A stretch of 64,000 nt of DNA from Pacificitalea sp040119125 (GCA_040119125.1 JBEDTR010000007.1:62001-126000), one strand, 5' to 3'. Counted from the first letter of the stretch, positions 1-8,867 are shown. Translations and numbers: made by a program. Notes: a model not told the origin generated them from the letters alone.

Positions 1-165
1 AAATGCCAGAAAATAAGCGGTCAGCGTGGCCTGCACCCCGCCCTCCGTGGTGCCGAGCCCGCTTGCAATAGCGGGCATGGCGGGCAGATACATGTCGATC
101 GCAAACGGGCCGACCATCGACAAAAGACCCAGCACCAATGCGGTGCGCAGAAAACCAGGTTGCAT
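1..165 (-). CDS. Bcr/CflA-family multidrug efflux MFS transporter, N-terminal part
   Basis: Partial gene running off the left edge; only the first 55 residues are present. It starts with ATG at 165 (MQPGFLRTALVLGLLSM). The first transmembrane segment runs into the GPFAIDMYLPAMP stretch, which is the hallmark of the start of Bcr/CflA/TcaB drug-proton antiporters (inner membrane, 12 segments in the full protein). The following EGGVQATLTAYFLAF fits the second segment. The family exports bicyclomycin, chloramphenicol or similar compounds, but the substrate here cannot be told from this fragment. Confidence 0.85.
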   Translation of the reverse strand, partial: MQPGFLRTALVLGLLSMVGPFAIDMYLPAMPAIASGLGTTEGGVQATLTAYFLAF

Positions 166-548
166 GGCGGGACCTTTCAAAGACTCGGCAGACGGCACGG
201 AAAGCGACGGGTTATTTATGGGGGCGGCAGGGCGGCAGAACCGGGGCAGCAGCACCGGCGCGGCAGCACTGGGGCCCTATCCGTCGCGGCGGACCCTACA
301 CCTGTGGGAAAGACGCGGCAAGCAGCAGCGCCGGGCAGCCGCCATGCGGTGCAGACATCATGGCGCCGCCTGATCCGACGCTGTGCGCGCCCTGACGATC
401 CGGAATTACGCCGTTGCGCACACTGGGCGCGTCAGCCCGCGCGGCGGGTATCCGCATCAGCGTCACGCCCGCCCAAATCACCGCCACCTCGACCGCTCTC
501 GACCACGCGCAGCCTCCGCGAGGCGGCTGTGGCCCGCAGGCCCGGCGA
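166..548. other. Intergenic stretch without a recognisable gene
   Basis: About 380 bases between two leftward genes. Short open frames exist on both strands but none has a recognisable protein, a good ribosome site or a consistent codon pattern. A small GC-rich hairpin (GCCTC-CGC-GAGGC at 522-534) lies just past the glycosyltransferase stop but has no T-run. The promoter of the Bcr/CflA gene should be near 170-260; no convincing -10 or -35 was seen. Confidence 0.5.
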
Positions 549-1514
549 TCAGCGTTTGACCTCAGTATGGTAGCGGTCCGCATGGGTGTCGTAATGGCGG
601 CTTTTATGCCCGAGCGCGCCCATCACCAGCCCGCTCGCCATACCGGCTTTATAGGCCACCTTGGCCAGGCTACGCCCGCGCGTGAATGGCGCGGCGATCA
701 GGTTCAGACCAGCCTCGAACAGCCGCGCGAAGGCCTTGCCCGCAACGCGGCCCAGACCCTGTTTCTTGAAGCGGACGCTGTTGGAGCTCTGGTCCCGCGC
801 ACGGGCATAGACATAGCGCAAGGTGAGGCGCTTTTTTGGGGTCGGCTCCTCAACCGCGGCTTCGGTGATCCAGCAGCGCTTGCCGCCCTTTGCTTCCAAA
901 TCGAGACTGAACCGGCTGTCCGATCCGCCCGTCACCCGCAGCGACTCGTCAAACCGCACGCCATGCTCGCGGACGAAATCCAGCCGCACACACCAATTGT
1001 TGGTGTAGATATTGTAGGGATTGCTGACGCCACGCTCCATGAAACCGCGCCGCTCGCTGTCGCGGCGCCGCATCCGCCGGGCCTGTAGATCGAATACCGC
1101 CTGATTCCAGCTCGACAGCGTTTCGTCAGGCTCGATCAAGACCACGGGGCCCCCGGCCAGATCGCAATCATGCGCGCGAATTCCGGCGATCAGCTTGACC
1201 AGCCAGTCGGGGCGCACGATCTCGTCGTCATCCACGAAGGTCAGGTAATCGAACCCGCCCTCCAGCGCCATGTCGAGCACCTTGTTGCGGGCCGCAGGGA
1301 TGCCCGGACGCGGCTCCAGCGCGAAACGGACCTCATTGGGCACCTGCGCGCGAAATGCGTCGAGTTCGGCCTGAAGGGTCGTCTCGCTGTCGTTTTCGGC
1401 AAAGACGAAGGTAATTTCGGTGCCAGCGGGCCGCTGCATCGTCACAAAGGACTTCAACAGCTCCGCGAACATCGCCGGACGACGGCGGGTGATGGCTCCG
1501 ACGGCAATACGCAT
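549..1514 (-). CDS. Family 2 glycosyltransferase
   Basis: A 321-residue cytoplasmic or membrane-associated GT-A glycosyltransferase. The ATG at 1514 (MRIAVGAITRRRP) was chosen because the nucleotide-binding beta strand begins right there, as is usual for GT2 enzymes, and a GGAG lies upstream. The metal- and nucleotide-sugar-binding acidic motif is FVDDDEIVRPDWL near residue 95. The N-terminal half resembles GT2 enzymes of exopolysaccharide or O-antigen synthesis. The C-terminal third is basic (RFKKQGLGRVAGKAFARLF) with a hydrophobic stretch that may contact the membrane. Donor and acceptor sugars cannot be inferred. It stands alone, not in a polysaccharide cluster. Confidence 0.8.
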   Translation of the reverse strand: MRIAVGAITRRRPAMFAELLKSFVTMQRPAGTEITFVFAENDSETTLQAELDAFRAQVPNEVRFALEPRPGIPAARNKVLDMALEGGFDYLTFVDDDEIVRPDWLVKLIAGIRAHDCDLAGGPVVLIEPDETLSSWNQAVFDLQARRMRRRDSERRGFMERGVSNPYNIYTNNWCVRLDFVREHGVRFDESLRVTGGSDSRFSLDLEAKGGKRCWITEAAVEEPTPKKRLTLRYVYARARDQSSNSVRFKKQGLGRVAGKAFARLFEAGLNLIAAPFTRGRSLAKVAYKAGMASGLVMGALGHKSRHYDTHADRYHTEVKR

Positions 1515-1735
1515 GATGAGGAGATCTCCGATCCGCAACGGGTGGCCCGGACCGAATGACTGGACCTGCCCTTCGTGTAACCTTCCGCCCCGACCGGGCG
1601 CAACCCCGGCGCGCGGCGGTTTTGCACGCCTGTCCCGCCTCGGCATGGCATTGCCGAGGGTGGTCACATTTCCGCCTCATTCGGAACCGTCTCGGCCTTT
1701 GGGAGGTTCTCCTGCCAATGAAACGGAGCTGAGCC

Positions 1736-2503
1736 ATGAAAACCATTTCGCTTATTCTGGCAGCCACGGTGGCGGTAACCATGCCGATGATCGCCGAAGC
1801 CAAGCCTGATGGCGCGAAGGCGGCCAAGAAATACGAAAAGGCCGTCAAGAAGGTGCGCAAGGAGGCCCGCAAAGCCGCCGAGAAGCGCATGAAAGACGTG
1901 CGAAAGCAGGCCAAGAAGGGCAAGGCCATCGCCTGTCCGCCGGGGCTTGCCAAAAAGGACAATGGCTGCACTCCGCCCGGTCTGGCCCGCAAGGCCGCCG
2001 TGCGCCACGACACTGATCGCCGCCACGATCGTGATCATGTCGAGCGTGAGGATTACCAGCGCGACCGTGACCATACCCGTGACACCGCGCGTGCAGCCTC
2101 CCCCAGCATTGCGCCGGTTGCGGCTGCTGTCGCGGCCCCCGTGACTGCACCGGTCACGCTCGACATCCGCCCCGAACCGCGCCCCGACCTGCTCGACGCC
2201 GCGCTGACGCAAGACCGCACCTATGACGGGAGCTATCGCGAGGCCTCTATCGAGCGGGACGCCTTTGATCGCGAGGACGTCCTGCCCTCCCCCGACCGCG
2301 ATGTCGATATTGACGGCATCAACAACCGACCGCTGGTGGGCGAGCGTCTCGATGGCGATTATGTCATCATTGATGAGCCGGGGCTCTACGAACTCGATCC
2401 GCAATACACTTATTACCGCGATGACGATTACGTCTATCGCATTGATCCCGACACCCGTGAGGTGCTGGCTTTGATCGGAGTGCTGGAAAATGTTCTCAAC
2501 TGA
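1736..2503 (+). CDS. Secreted RcnB-like protein with basic repeat region
   Basis: A 255-residue protein with a Sec signal peptide (MKTISLILAATVAVTMPMIAEA) and a Lys/Arg/Ala-rich helical region at residues 25-65. Next comes the CPPGLAKK...CTPPGLARK motif common to small periplasmic RcnB-like proteins of alphaproteobacteria, then a charged His/Asp/Arg-rich linker. The C-terminal 55 residues (RPLVGERLDGDYVIID to VLALIGVL) match the RcnB-type domain, known in E. coli for nickel/cobalt homeostasis. Metal binding is only an inference. A GGAG lies nine bases upstream of the ATG. The gene overlaps the next one by 14 bases, so the two are probably co-transcribed. Such proteins are sometimes mis-named excinuclease ABC subunit A in databases. 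Confidence 0.7.
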   Translation: MKTISLILAATVAVTMPMIAEAKPDGAKAAKKYEKAVKKVRKEARKAAEKRMKDVRKQAKKGKAIACPPGLAKKDNGCTPPGLARKAAVRHDTDRRHDRDHVEREDYQRDRDHTRDTARAASPSIAPVAAAVAAPVTAPVTLDIRPEPRPDLLDAALTQDRTYDGSYREASIERDAFDREDVLPSPDRDVDIDGINNRPLVGERLDGDYVIIDEPGLYELDPQYTYYRDDDYVYRIDPDTREVLALIGVLENVLN

Positions 2504-2969
2504 TCGCAAACCCCGTTCAGACGTGCAGGCGGCAGCCGCCCCCACCATGACCCTGCAACAGATCCTGCTGACCGCAACGGTAGCCTCGCTGCTGGCGGTG
2601 GGGCTCAGCCTCGCCCTGCCCCGCGCCGCACAGGCCTGCCCGACCGAAAGCGCGGGCGCTGGCTGCGGCGGTGCGTTATCCGACACATCCGGTGGCGCGA
2701 AATTCGTGCGTGTCGCGCCGCGTGAGATTCAGACCGCAAGCCTCGACGGCGCCCGGCGTCTCTCGGCCCCCGCCCCGCGCAACCTGCTGGACCCGGGCGC
2801 AGCGCTGCCCGACGATTACATGATGTTGCTGAATTCCGAATATTACGGTCTGCCGCAAAATCAGGATGGCTGGGCCTATTTCCACGGCGACAAGCAGATC
2901 TACCGGGTGGAGCAAGCCAGCCGCAAAGTGCTGGAACGCGTCACAGCGCAGGCTAACCGCGCTTGGTGA
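2490..2969 (+). CDS. Secreted protein with RcnB-like C-terminal domain
   Basis: A 159-residue hypothetical protein whose ATG at 2490 lies inside the end of the upstream gene. A hydrophobic segment near residues 22-47 (ILLTATVASLLAVGLSLALP, then AAQA) reads as a signal peptide. An alternative ATG at 2547 (MTLQQILL) would give a more usual N-terminus. The C-terminal 55 residues (LLDPGAALPDDYMML to VLERVTAQ) have the same pattern as the C-terminus of the preceding protein: a short linker, an aromatic pair, GWAYFHGDKQIYRV, then a hydrophobic end. The two therefore look like diverged relatives. Function unknown. Confidence 0.55.
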   Translation: MFSTDRKPRSDVQAAAAPTMTLQQILLTATVASLLAVGLSLALPRAAQACPTESAGAGCGGALSDTSGGAKFVRVAPREIQTASLDGARRLSAPAPRNLLDPGAALPDDYMMLLNSEYYGLPQNQDGWAYFHGDKQIYRVEQASRKVLERVTAQANRAW

Positions 2970-3323
2970 CGCTATCCGGGGACCGAACGGCCCGTTAAAA
3001 CTCCCGCAAAGCCGCGCATCTGATAGGGGGCCACCACCCAGATGAGCCTGGCTTCTCATGGGCCCAGCCTAAGAGAACGAACAGACGCTCCCCCGCGCCC
3101 CTTCGGGCGTGATCCCTGACCATTGCGCGTTGCGGCCCCGCCCACGCCCCCGTTTCTGGCGCATACCCGCCTTGCGCGCCCGCCGCGTTTACGATTTGTT
3201 CGCAAATGGAGGTTGGCGGAACCGGGGAAAGCTCCTATCTGGTGACATTGTCGCCGCGGGGTTCGGACCCGGCCGTAGACGCCGCATCCGTCCGGGATGT
3301 GGCAGCAGCACGAAAGGGCGGTC
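2970..3323. other. Intergenic region upstream of uvrA
   Basis: About 350 bases with no convincing gene. It should contain the uvrA promoter. A GTTC half-site at 3198-3201 is not followed at the alphaproteobacterial LexA spacing (GTTC-N7-GTTC) by a second half, so no SOS box is called. Confidence 0.4.
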
Positions 3324-6212
3324 ATGCCAGACCTGAAAATGATCGAGGTGCGCGGCGCGCGCGAGCACAACCTCAAGAATATCGATGTCGACATTCCCCG
3401 CGACCAACTGGTGGTGATCACCGGGCTGTCGGGGTCGGGGAAATCCTCGCTCGCCTTCGATACGATCTATGCCGAAGGGCAGCGCCGCTATGTCGAAAGC
3501 CTGTCGGCCTATGCGCGGCAGTTCCTCGACATGATGGAAAAGCCCGACGTCGATCACATCTCCGGCCTGTCGCCTGCGATCTCGATCGAGCAGAAGACCA
3601 CCTCGAAAAACCCGCGCTCCACCGTCGGCACGGTGACCGAGATCTACGACTATATGCGTCTGCTATTTGCGCGCGCGGGCACGCCCTACAGCCCCGCCAC
3701 CGGCCTGCCGATTGAGGCGCAGCAGGTGCAGGACATGGTCGACCGGGTGATGGATCTGCCCGAAGGCACCCGCGCCTATCTGCTGGCCCCGATGATCCGC
3801 GACCGCAAAGGCGAGTATCGCAAGGAATTTCTGGAACTGCGCAAGCAGGGCTTTCAGCGTGTGAAGGTCGACGGCCAGTTTCATGATCTGGACGAGCCGC
3901 CCACGCTGGACAAGAAATTCCGCCATGACATCGACGTCGTGGTCGACCGGATCGTGGTGAAAGACGGGCTGGAAACCCGCCTTGCCGACAGCTTCCGCAC
4001 CGCGCTGGATCTGGCCGATGGCATCGCCGTGCTGGAAACCGCCCCGCGCGAGGAAGACGGCGCGCCTGAGCGTATGACTTTCTCGGAGAACTTCGCCTGC
4101 CCCGTGTCGGGCTTTACCATTCCCGAAATCGAGCCGCGGCTGTTTTCGTTCAACGCCCCCTTCGGCGCCTGCCCGGAATGCGACGGGCTGGGCGTGGAGC
4201 TGTTCTTTGACGAACGGCTGGTCGTGCCGGATCTGAGCCTGCGCGTGGCCGATGGCGCCATCGCGCCGTGGCGCAAGGGCAAAAGCCCCTATTTCCTGCA
4301 AACCATCGAAGCCATCGCCAAACATTACGAATTCGACAAGCGCACCCCGTGGAAAGACCTGCCCGCCTATGTGCAGCAGGTGTTTTTGCACGGCTCCGGC
4401 GATGATGAAATCGCGTTCCGCTATGACGAAGGCGGACGGGTCTATAACGTCACGCGCAGCTTCGAGGGCGTCATCCCCAACATGCAGCGGCGTTACCGCG
4501 AGACCGACAGCAATTGGGTCCGCGAGGAATTCGAGCGCTATCAGAACAACCGCCCCTGCGGCGCCTGCCACGGCTACCGGCTGCGCGATGAGGCCCTTGC
4601 GGTCAAGATCGGCTCCGCCACGCAGGGCGACAAGACCCTGCGCCATATCGGGCAGGTCACGCAGATGTCGATCAAGGAAGCGTTCGACTGGTGCGCCAGC
4701 GTGCCCGCCGCCCTGTCGGCCCAGAAAAACGAAATCGCCCGCGCGATCCTGAAGGAAATTCGCGAGCGTCTGGGGTTCCTCAACAATGTCGGGCTGGAAT
4801 ATCTGACCCTGTCGCGCAATGCGGGCACGCTCTCGGGCGGCGAAAGCCAGCGGATCCGGCTGGCGTCGCAAATCGGTTCTGGCCTGACCGGGGTGCTCTA
4901 TGTGCTCGACGAGCCGTCGATCGGCCTGCACCAGCGCGACAATGACCGGCTGCTGACGACGCTGAAAAACCTGCGCGATCAGGGCAACACGGTGATCGTG
5001 GTCGAACATGACGAAGAAGCGATCCGCGAGGCCGATTACGTTTTTGACATCGGCCCCGGCGCCGGTGTGCATGGCGGCTCCGTGGTCAGCCACGGCACCC
5101 CCGCCGAGGTGATCGCCGATCCGAATTCCGTGACCGGTCAATACCTTGCCGGCACGCGCGAAATCGCCGTGCCTGCCACCCGGCGCAAGGGCAACAAGAA
5201 GAAGCTGAAAGTGGTGAAAGCCACCGGCAACAACCTGCGCGATGTCACTGTCGATTTTCCGCTGGGCAAATTCGTCTGCGTGTCGGGCGTGTCGGGCGGC
5301 GGCAAATCCACCCTCACCATTGAGACGCTGTTCAAAACCGCCTCCATGCGCTTGAACGGTGCGCGCCAGACGCCTGCGCCTTGCGAGACGATCAAGGGGC
5401 TGGAGCATCTCGATAAGGTCATCGATATCGACCAGCGCCCGATTGGGCGCACGCCACGCTCGAACCCCGCGACCTATACCGGCGCCTTCACCCCGATCCG
5501 CGATTGGTTCGCCGGTCTGCCGGAATCCAAGGCGCGCGGCTATAAACCGGGGCGGTTCAGCTTCAACGTCAAGGGGGGCCGCTGCGAGGCCTGTCAGGGC
5601 GACGGCGTCATCAAGATCGAAATGCACTTCCTGCCCGATGTCTATGTGACCTGCGAAACCTGCGGCGGCGCGCGCTACAACCGCGAAACGCTGGAGATCA
5701 AGTTCAAGGGCAAGAGCATCGCGGATGTTCTGGATATGACGGTCGAGGACGCGCAGGACTTCTTCAAGGCCGTGCCGTCGATCCGCGACAAGATGGACGC
5801 GCTGATGCGGGTCGGTCTGGGCTATATCAAGGTGGGCCAGCAGGCGACGACGCTTTCGGGCGGCGAGGCGCAGCGGGTGAAACTGTCCAAGGAGCTGGCC
5901 AAACGCTCCACCGGTCGGACGCTCTATATCCTCGATGAGCCGACGACGGGCCTGCATTTCGAAGATGTGCGCAAGCTGCTGGAAGTGCTGCATGAACTGG
6001 TCGAGAGCGGCAATACGGTGGTGGTGATCGAGCATAACCTCGACGTTATCAAGACCGCCGATTGGATCATCGACATCGGCCCCGAAGGCGGCGATGGGGG
6101 CGGCATGGTCGTTGCGATGGGCACCCCGGAGCAGGTCGCCGAAGTGCCTGAGAGCCATACCGGTCATTATCTGGCGCCGATGCTGAAGCCGCGCAAGGTC
6201 GCGGCGGAGTGA
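3324..6212 (+). CDS. uvrA: Excinuclease ABC subunit A
   Basis: Damage-recognition ATPase of nucleotide excision repair, 962 residues (family about 940-970). It forms a dimer that loads UvrB onto distorted DNA. Both ABC modules are intact. The first has Walker A GLSGSGKSS near residue 35 and signature LSGGESQR followed by VLYVLDEPSIGLHQ. The second has GVSGGGKST and LSGGEAQR followed by LYILDEPTTGLHFED. The C-terminal zinc module (CEACQGDG ... CETCGGARY) is complete. In the N-terminal module the first pair reads CPVS rather than CxxC, followed by CPECDG. The ATG at 3324 (MPDLKMIEVRGAREHN) was chosen to match the usual N-terminus; 3297 is also in frame. Monocistronic by context. Confidence 0.97.
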   Translation: MPDLKMIEVRGAREHNLKNIDVDIPRDQLVVITGLSGSGKSSLAFDTIYAEGQRRYVESLSAYARQFLDMMEKPDVDHISGLSPAISIEQKTTSKNPRSTVGTVTEIYDYMRLLFARAGTPYSPATGLPIEAQQVQDMVDRVMDLPEGTRAYLLAPMIRDRKGEYRKEFLELRKQGFQRVKVDGQFHDLDEPPTLDKKFRHDIDVVVDRIVVKDGLETRLADSFRTALDLADGIAVLETAPREEDGAPERMTFSENFACPVSGFTIPEIEPRLFSFNAPFGACPECDGLGVELFFDERLVVPDLSLRVADGAIAPWRKGKSPYFLQTIEAIAKHYEFDKRTPWKDLPAYVQQVFLHGSGDDEIAFRYDEGGRVYNVTRSFEGVIPNMQRRYRETDSNWVREEFERYQNNRPCGACHGYRLRDEALAVKIGSATQGDKTLRHIGQVTQMSIKEAFDWCASVPAALSAQKNEIARAILKEIRERLGFLNNVGLEYLTLSRNAGTLSGGESQRIRLASQIGSGLTGVLYVLDEPSIGLHQRDNDRLLTTLKNLRDQGNTVIVVEHDEEAIREADYVFDIGPGAGVHGGSVVSHGTPAEVIADPNSVTGQYLAGTREIAVPATRRKGNKKKLKVVKATGNNLRDVTVDFPLGKFVCVSGVSGGGKSTLTIETLFKTASMRLNGARQTPAPCETIKGLEHLDKVIDIDQRPIGRTPRSNPATYTGAFTPIRDWFAGLPESKARGYKPGRFSFNVKGGRCEACQGDGVIKIEMHFLPDVYVTCETCGGARYNRETLEIKFKGKSIADVLDMTVEDAQDFFKAVPSIRDKMDALMRVGLGYIKVGQQATTLSGGEAQRVKLSKELAKRSTGRTLYILDEPTTGLHFEDVRKLLEVLHELVESGNTVVVIEHNLDVIKTADWIIDIGPEGGDGGGMVVAMGTPEQVAEVPESHTGHYLAPMLKPRKVAAE

Positions 6213-6239
6213 GGATGTGGTGGTGAGGCGCATTTAAGA

Positions 6240-6269
6240 AGAGAGCGCCACATCTCGGTCGCGCTCTCT
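6240..6269 (+). terminator. Hairpin after uvrA
   Basis: Perfect nine-base arms AGAGAGCGC (6240-6248) and GCGCTCTCT (6261-6269) around a 12-base loop, 28 bases past the uvrA stop. There is no T-run, so it may be a terminator, a Rho-associated site or a 3-prime stabiliser. The rest of 6270-6698 holds no gene apart from the palindrome noted separately. Confidence 0.5.
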
Positions 6270-6493
6270 ATGCGCAACAGTAGCCTGCCCGTGGGGTGGC
6301 GCTGCTGCGTCTGAGCGGGTGTGATTAATGGTGCCAGCAACTCCCCGCTCTGTGGTTAGCGTGAGGTGGCAAAGCGCCAGCCCGCGAGGACGGGCAGGCG
6401 CTCGCTTTCGCGGCCTTCGGCCTTGTTCGAGAGCGGGGGCGCACTCGGGCGCTGTCGCGCATCGGTGGGGATTCGGGTCAGAGAGGCTGCCGC

Positions 6494-6515
6494 ATTGTTT
6501 CGCGTGCGAAACAAT
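6494..6515. promoter_or_regulatory. Perfect 22-base palindrome, probable operator
   Basis: ATTGTTTCGC (6494-6503), GT, GCGAAACAAT (6506-6515): ten perfectly matched bases each side of a two-base centre. This is the form expected for a dimeric helix-turn-helix repressor. It lies about 185 bases upstream of the MFS transporter in otherwise gene-free DNA. No regulator gene is adjacent. As an RNA stem its two-base loop would be poor, which favours a DNA-level role. Confidence 0.55.
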
Positions 6516-6698
6516 TTACAAAGTGTTCAGGGAATTTAGACCCGGTTTGAGCGCGAATTTGCGTGATTGTGGCGGGCTGGGCGGTGTGCTCGGGAAATAT
6601 TAACGCCCGCTCCGACACGGCCTTTCCAGAACGAATTACATGCTCGCCGCATGAGATCACGCTTGCGGCACCTGTCGCCGCTCTGTAGCGATATTTGC

Positions 6699-7970
6699 AT
6701 GAGCACCCATGACACCGCCCCGCATATCGCCGCACCTGCCAGCCCAGAGCCCGGCGGCTCCGGTGGGGGTGTCGACATGGCGCGGCGGGCGCGGCGCAAT
6801 GTGGCGGTGCTGGTGGCGTCGCAGGGCCTGCTAGGCGCGCAGATGCCGCTGCATTTCGTGGTTGGCGGGCTGGCGGGGCAGATGCTGGCGCCGAACCCCT
6901 GTCTGGCCACCCTGCCCGTCTCGCTATTGGTGTTGGGCTCGATGATTTCGGCGCCGCGTATCTCGGCGCTGATGCAGCGGCGGGGGCGGCGCACGGGGTT
7001 CTTCGTGGGCGCAGCGGGCGGCGCGTCAGGCGCGGCGCTGTCGGCGGTGGGGGTGTGGAGCGGCTCGTTCCTGATCCTGCTGCTGGGCGCATTTCTGACC
7101 GGCATCTATTTCGCCGCGCAGGGGTTTTACCGATTTGCGGCGGCTGACACGGCCTCGGACGCGTTCCGGCCCAAGGCGATCAGCTACGTCATGGCAGGCG
7201 GGCTTATCGCCGCGCTGGTCGGGCCGCAGATCGTGAAGCTGACCTCCGAGGCGCTGCCCGTGACCTTCATGGGCACTTATCTGGCGGCAATCGGGCTGAA
7301 TGCGATCGGGCTGATCCTGTTTCCGCTGCTGGACATCCCGCGCCCGCCCGCGCCGCGCCCCGATGCGCCCACCGGACGCACGCGGATGCAGTTGCTGCGC
7401 ACGCCGGCCATCGGCGTGGCGGTGATCTGCGCGATGGTCAGCTACGCACTAATGAACCTTGTCATGACCTCAACCCCGCTGGCGGTGGTGGGCTGCGGGT
7501 TCAGCACCGGCAATGCGTCCGATATCGTGACGGCGCATGTGCTGGCGATGTTCGTGCCGTCGTTTTTCACCGGGCATCTCATCGCCCGGTTCGGCGCGCC
7601 GAAGATCATCGCCACGGGGCTGGTGATCCTGGCTGCTGCCGGGCTGGTGGGGCTGAGCGGTGTGGCGCTGTCGCAGTTCTTCGGCACGCTGATCCTGCTG
7701 GGCATTGGCTGGAACTTCGGCTTTATCGGCGCGACGACGCTGCTGGCGCAATCGCACCGCCCCGAGGAACGCGGCATGGTGCAGGGTATGAACGATGCGC
7801 TGGTCTACGGGTTGGTGACGCTGGCCTCGCTGGCGTCGGGCGGGCTGATGAACTGCTCCGGCGGGTCGGTGGTGCAGGGCTGGATGGCCGTGAACATGGC
7901 GATGGTGCCGTTTCTGGCGCTGGCGGGCGGGGCGCTGATCTGGCTGACCGTGCGCCGACGCCGCGCGTGA
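6699..7970 (+). CDS. Major facilitator superfamily transporter
   Basis: A 423-residue inner-membrane protein with about 12 hydrophobic segments and the MFS loop-2/3-like basic motif ISALMQRRGRRTGFF near residue 90. The second half begins after a Pro/Arg-rich cytoplasmic linker (PRPPAPRPDAPTGRTR), as in most MFS proteins. Substrate unknown. The start is uncertain: ATG 6699 gives a soluble tail of about 25 residues (MSTHDTAPHIAAP), and ATG 6777 (MARRARRNVAVL) would begin just before the first membrane segment after a G-rich stretch. It stands alone, with the palindrome at 6494-6515 upstream. Confidence 0.8.
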   Translation: MSTHDTAPHIAAPASPEPGGSGGGVDMARRARRNVAVLVASQGLLGAQMPLHFVVGGLAGQMLAPNPCLATLPVSLLVLGSMISAPRISALMQRRGRRTGFFVGAAGGASGAALSAVGVWSGSFLILLLGAFLTGIYFAAQGFYRFAAADTASDAFRPKAISYVMAGGLIAALVGPQIVKLTSEALPVTFMGTYLAAIGLNAIGLILFPLLDIPRPPAPRPDAPTGRTRMQLLRTPAIGVAVICAMVSYALMNLVMTSTPLAVVGCGFSTGNASDIVTAHVLAMFVPSFFTGHLIARFGAPKIIATGLVILAAAGLVGLSGVALSQFFGTLILLGIGWNFGFIGATTLLAQSHRPEERGMVQGMNDALVYGLVTLASLASGGLMNCSGGSVVQGWMAVNMAMVPFLALAGGALIWLTVRRRRA

Positions 7971-8060
7971 GGGTCGCCCCCGGCGGGTGTATTTAGGGCA
8001 GATCGTAGCCGCAGCGCGGGGCGAGCACGCAGCCCGCCCGTCAGGTCAGCGCCAGCGGGG

Positions 8061-8867
8061 TCACACCGCGCCGGTCAGCCCGCGCCGCAGCAGCCCGAAG
8101 CGGCGGGAGAATTCGCTGGGCGCCAGCGCGCCCTGCCCTACACGTGCGGGATCAGTGGCGGCGCGTTTCAGGATGGCATCAGCCTGCCATACGGGCCAAA
8201 GCGCGGGGCGCACCTGTTTGGGCAGGCGGGCGGCGCGGCCTTCGGCCAGCCAGCCACGGCCCTCGCGGGCAAGGGCGCGCAGGGTTTCGGGACGGCCATC
8301 GGGCAGCGGCGCCTTGCCGCGCGCCTCCAGCTCCGGCACCGCCATCAGATATTGCGCCAGCCCGTGGGCGCGGCCAATGGCCCGCACGGGGGTCTGCGGC
8401 GCATCGCCCAGCAGCAGCGCCGCCACCACCATCAGATTGCCTGCCGTCGCATCGAGATAGGCGCGCAGGGCCTCCGGGTCGTCAAAGGGCATCTGCGCCG
8501 TGTCGCGGCGGCGCGCGGCGACCAGCTCATCAAGCAGCGCCGGTGCGGCGGCAAGCCGGTCGGGCGCGCCATTCGGACCGGGAGTGCGCAGCGTATCGGC
8601 GAGCGGGGTTGCGACCTCATGGCGGCGCACCGGGCCGCCGCTGGCGATTTCGTCCAGCACGTCGCGCCACCATTGCAGGCGCATCTCGACGATCATCGGT
8701 TCCTGCGTGACCCATGGCGCGCGGGCCACTTCGACATTGAACGCATAGAGCGGCAGCAGCGCAGCGCGGGCAGGCACGGGCGCCGCCATCAGCGTGGCAA
8801 AGCGGTCGGGATCGGCGCGCGCCACCAGCGCGGCGCAGGCGTCGAGATCGGTTGCGGGCGCGCTCAC
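8061..8867 (-). CDS. Squalene/phytoene synthase-family protein, NDUFAF6-like complex I assembly factor candidate
   Basis: A 268-residue all-helical protein of the trans-isoprenyl synthase fold. It probably is not an enzyme: neither Asp-rich DxxxD motif of phytoene/squalene synthases is present. The first motif region reads LYAFNVEVARA and the second IGRAHGLAQYLMAVPE. These same stretches, plus MRLQWWRDVLDEI, resemble my recollection of the human complex I assembly factor NDUFAF6 (AFNVE-A, MR-QFW, IGKAQG). The GTG at 8867 overlaps the cimA stop as GTGA, implying translational coupling. The complex I operon lies about 8 kb away on the same strand. The assembly role is inferred from motif resemblance and context. 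Confidence 0.75.
   Translation of the reverse strand: MSAPATDLDACAALVARADPDRFATLMAAPVPARAALLPLYAFNVEVARAPWVTQEPMIVEMRLQWWRDVLDEIASGGPVRRHEVATPLADTLRTPGPNGAPDRLAAAPALLDELVAARRRDTAQMPFDDPEALRAYLDATAGNLMVVAALLLGDAPQTPVRAIGRAHGLAQYLMAVPELEARGKAPLPDGRPETLRALAREGRGWLAEGRAARLPKQVRPALWPVWQADAILKRAATDPARVGQGALAPSEFSRRFGLLRRGLTGAV

Noticed and set aside
3198..3212. Possible alphaproteobacterial LexA box (GTTC-N7-GTTC) upstream of uvrA
   Set aside because: Only the first GTTC is present; the sequence at the correct spacing is GAGG. uvrA may still be SOS-controlled from a site I could not recognise.
3663..6233. Open frame of 856 codons antisense to uvrA
   Set aside because: An artefact of high GC third positions on the opposite strand; the translation is His/Arg/Asp-rich without any domain.
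6412..6422. GGCC-TTC-GGCC mini-hairpin downstream of uvrA
   Set aside because: Only four pairs with a three-base loop; too small to call a terminator in GC-rich DNA.
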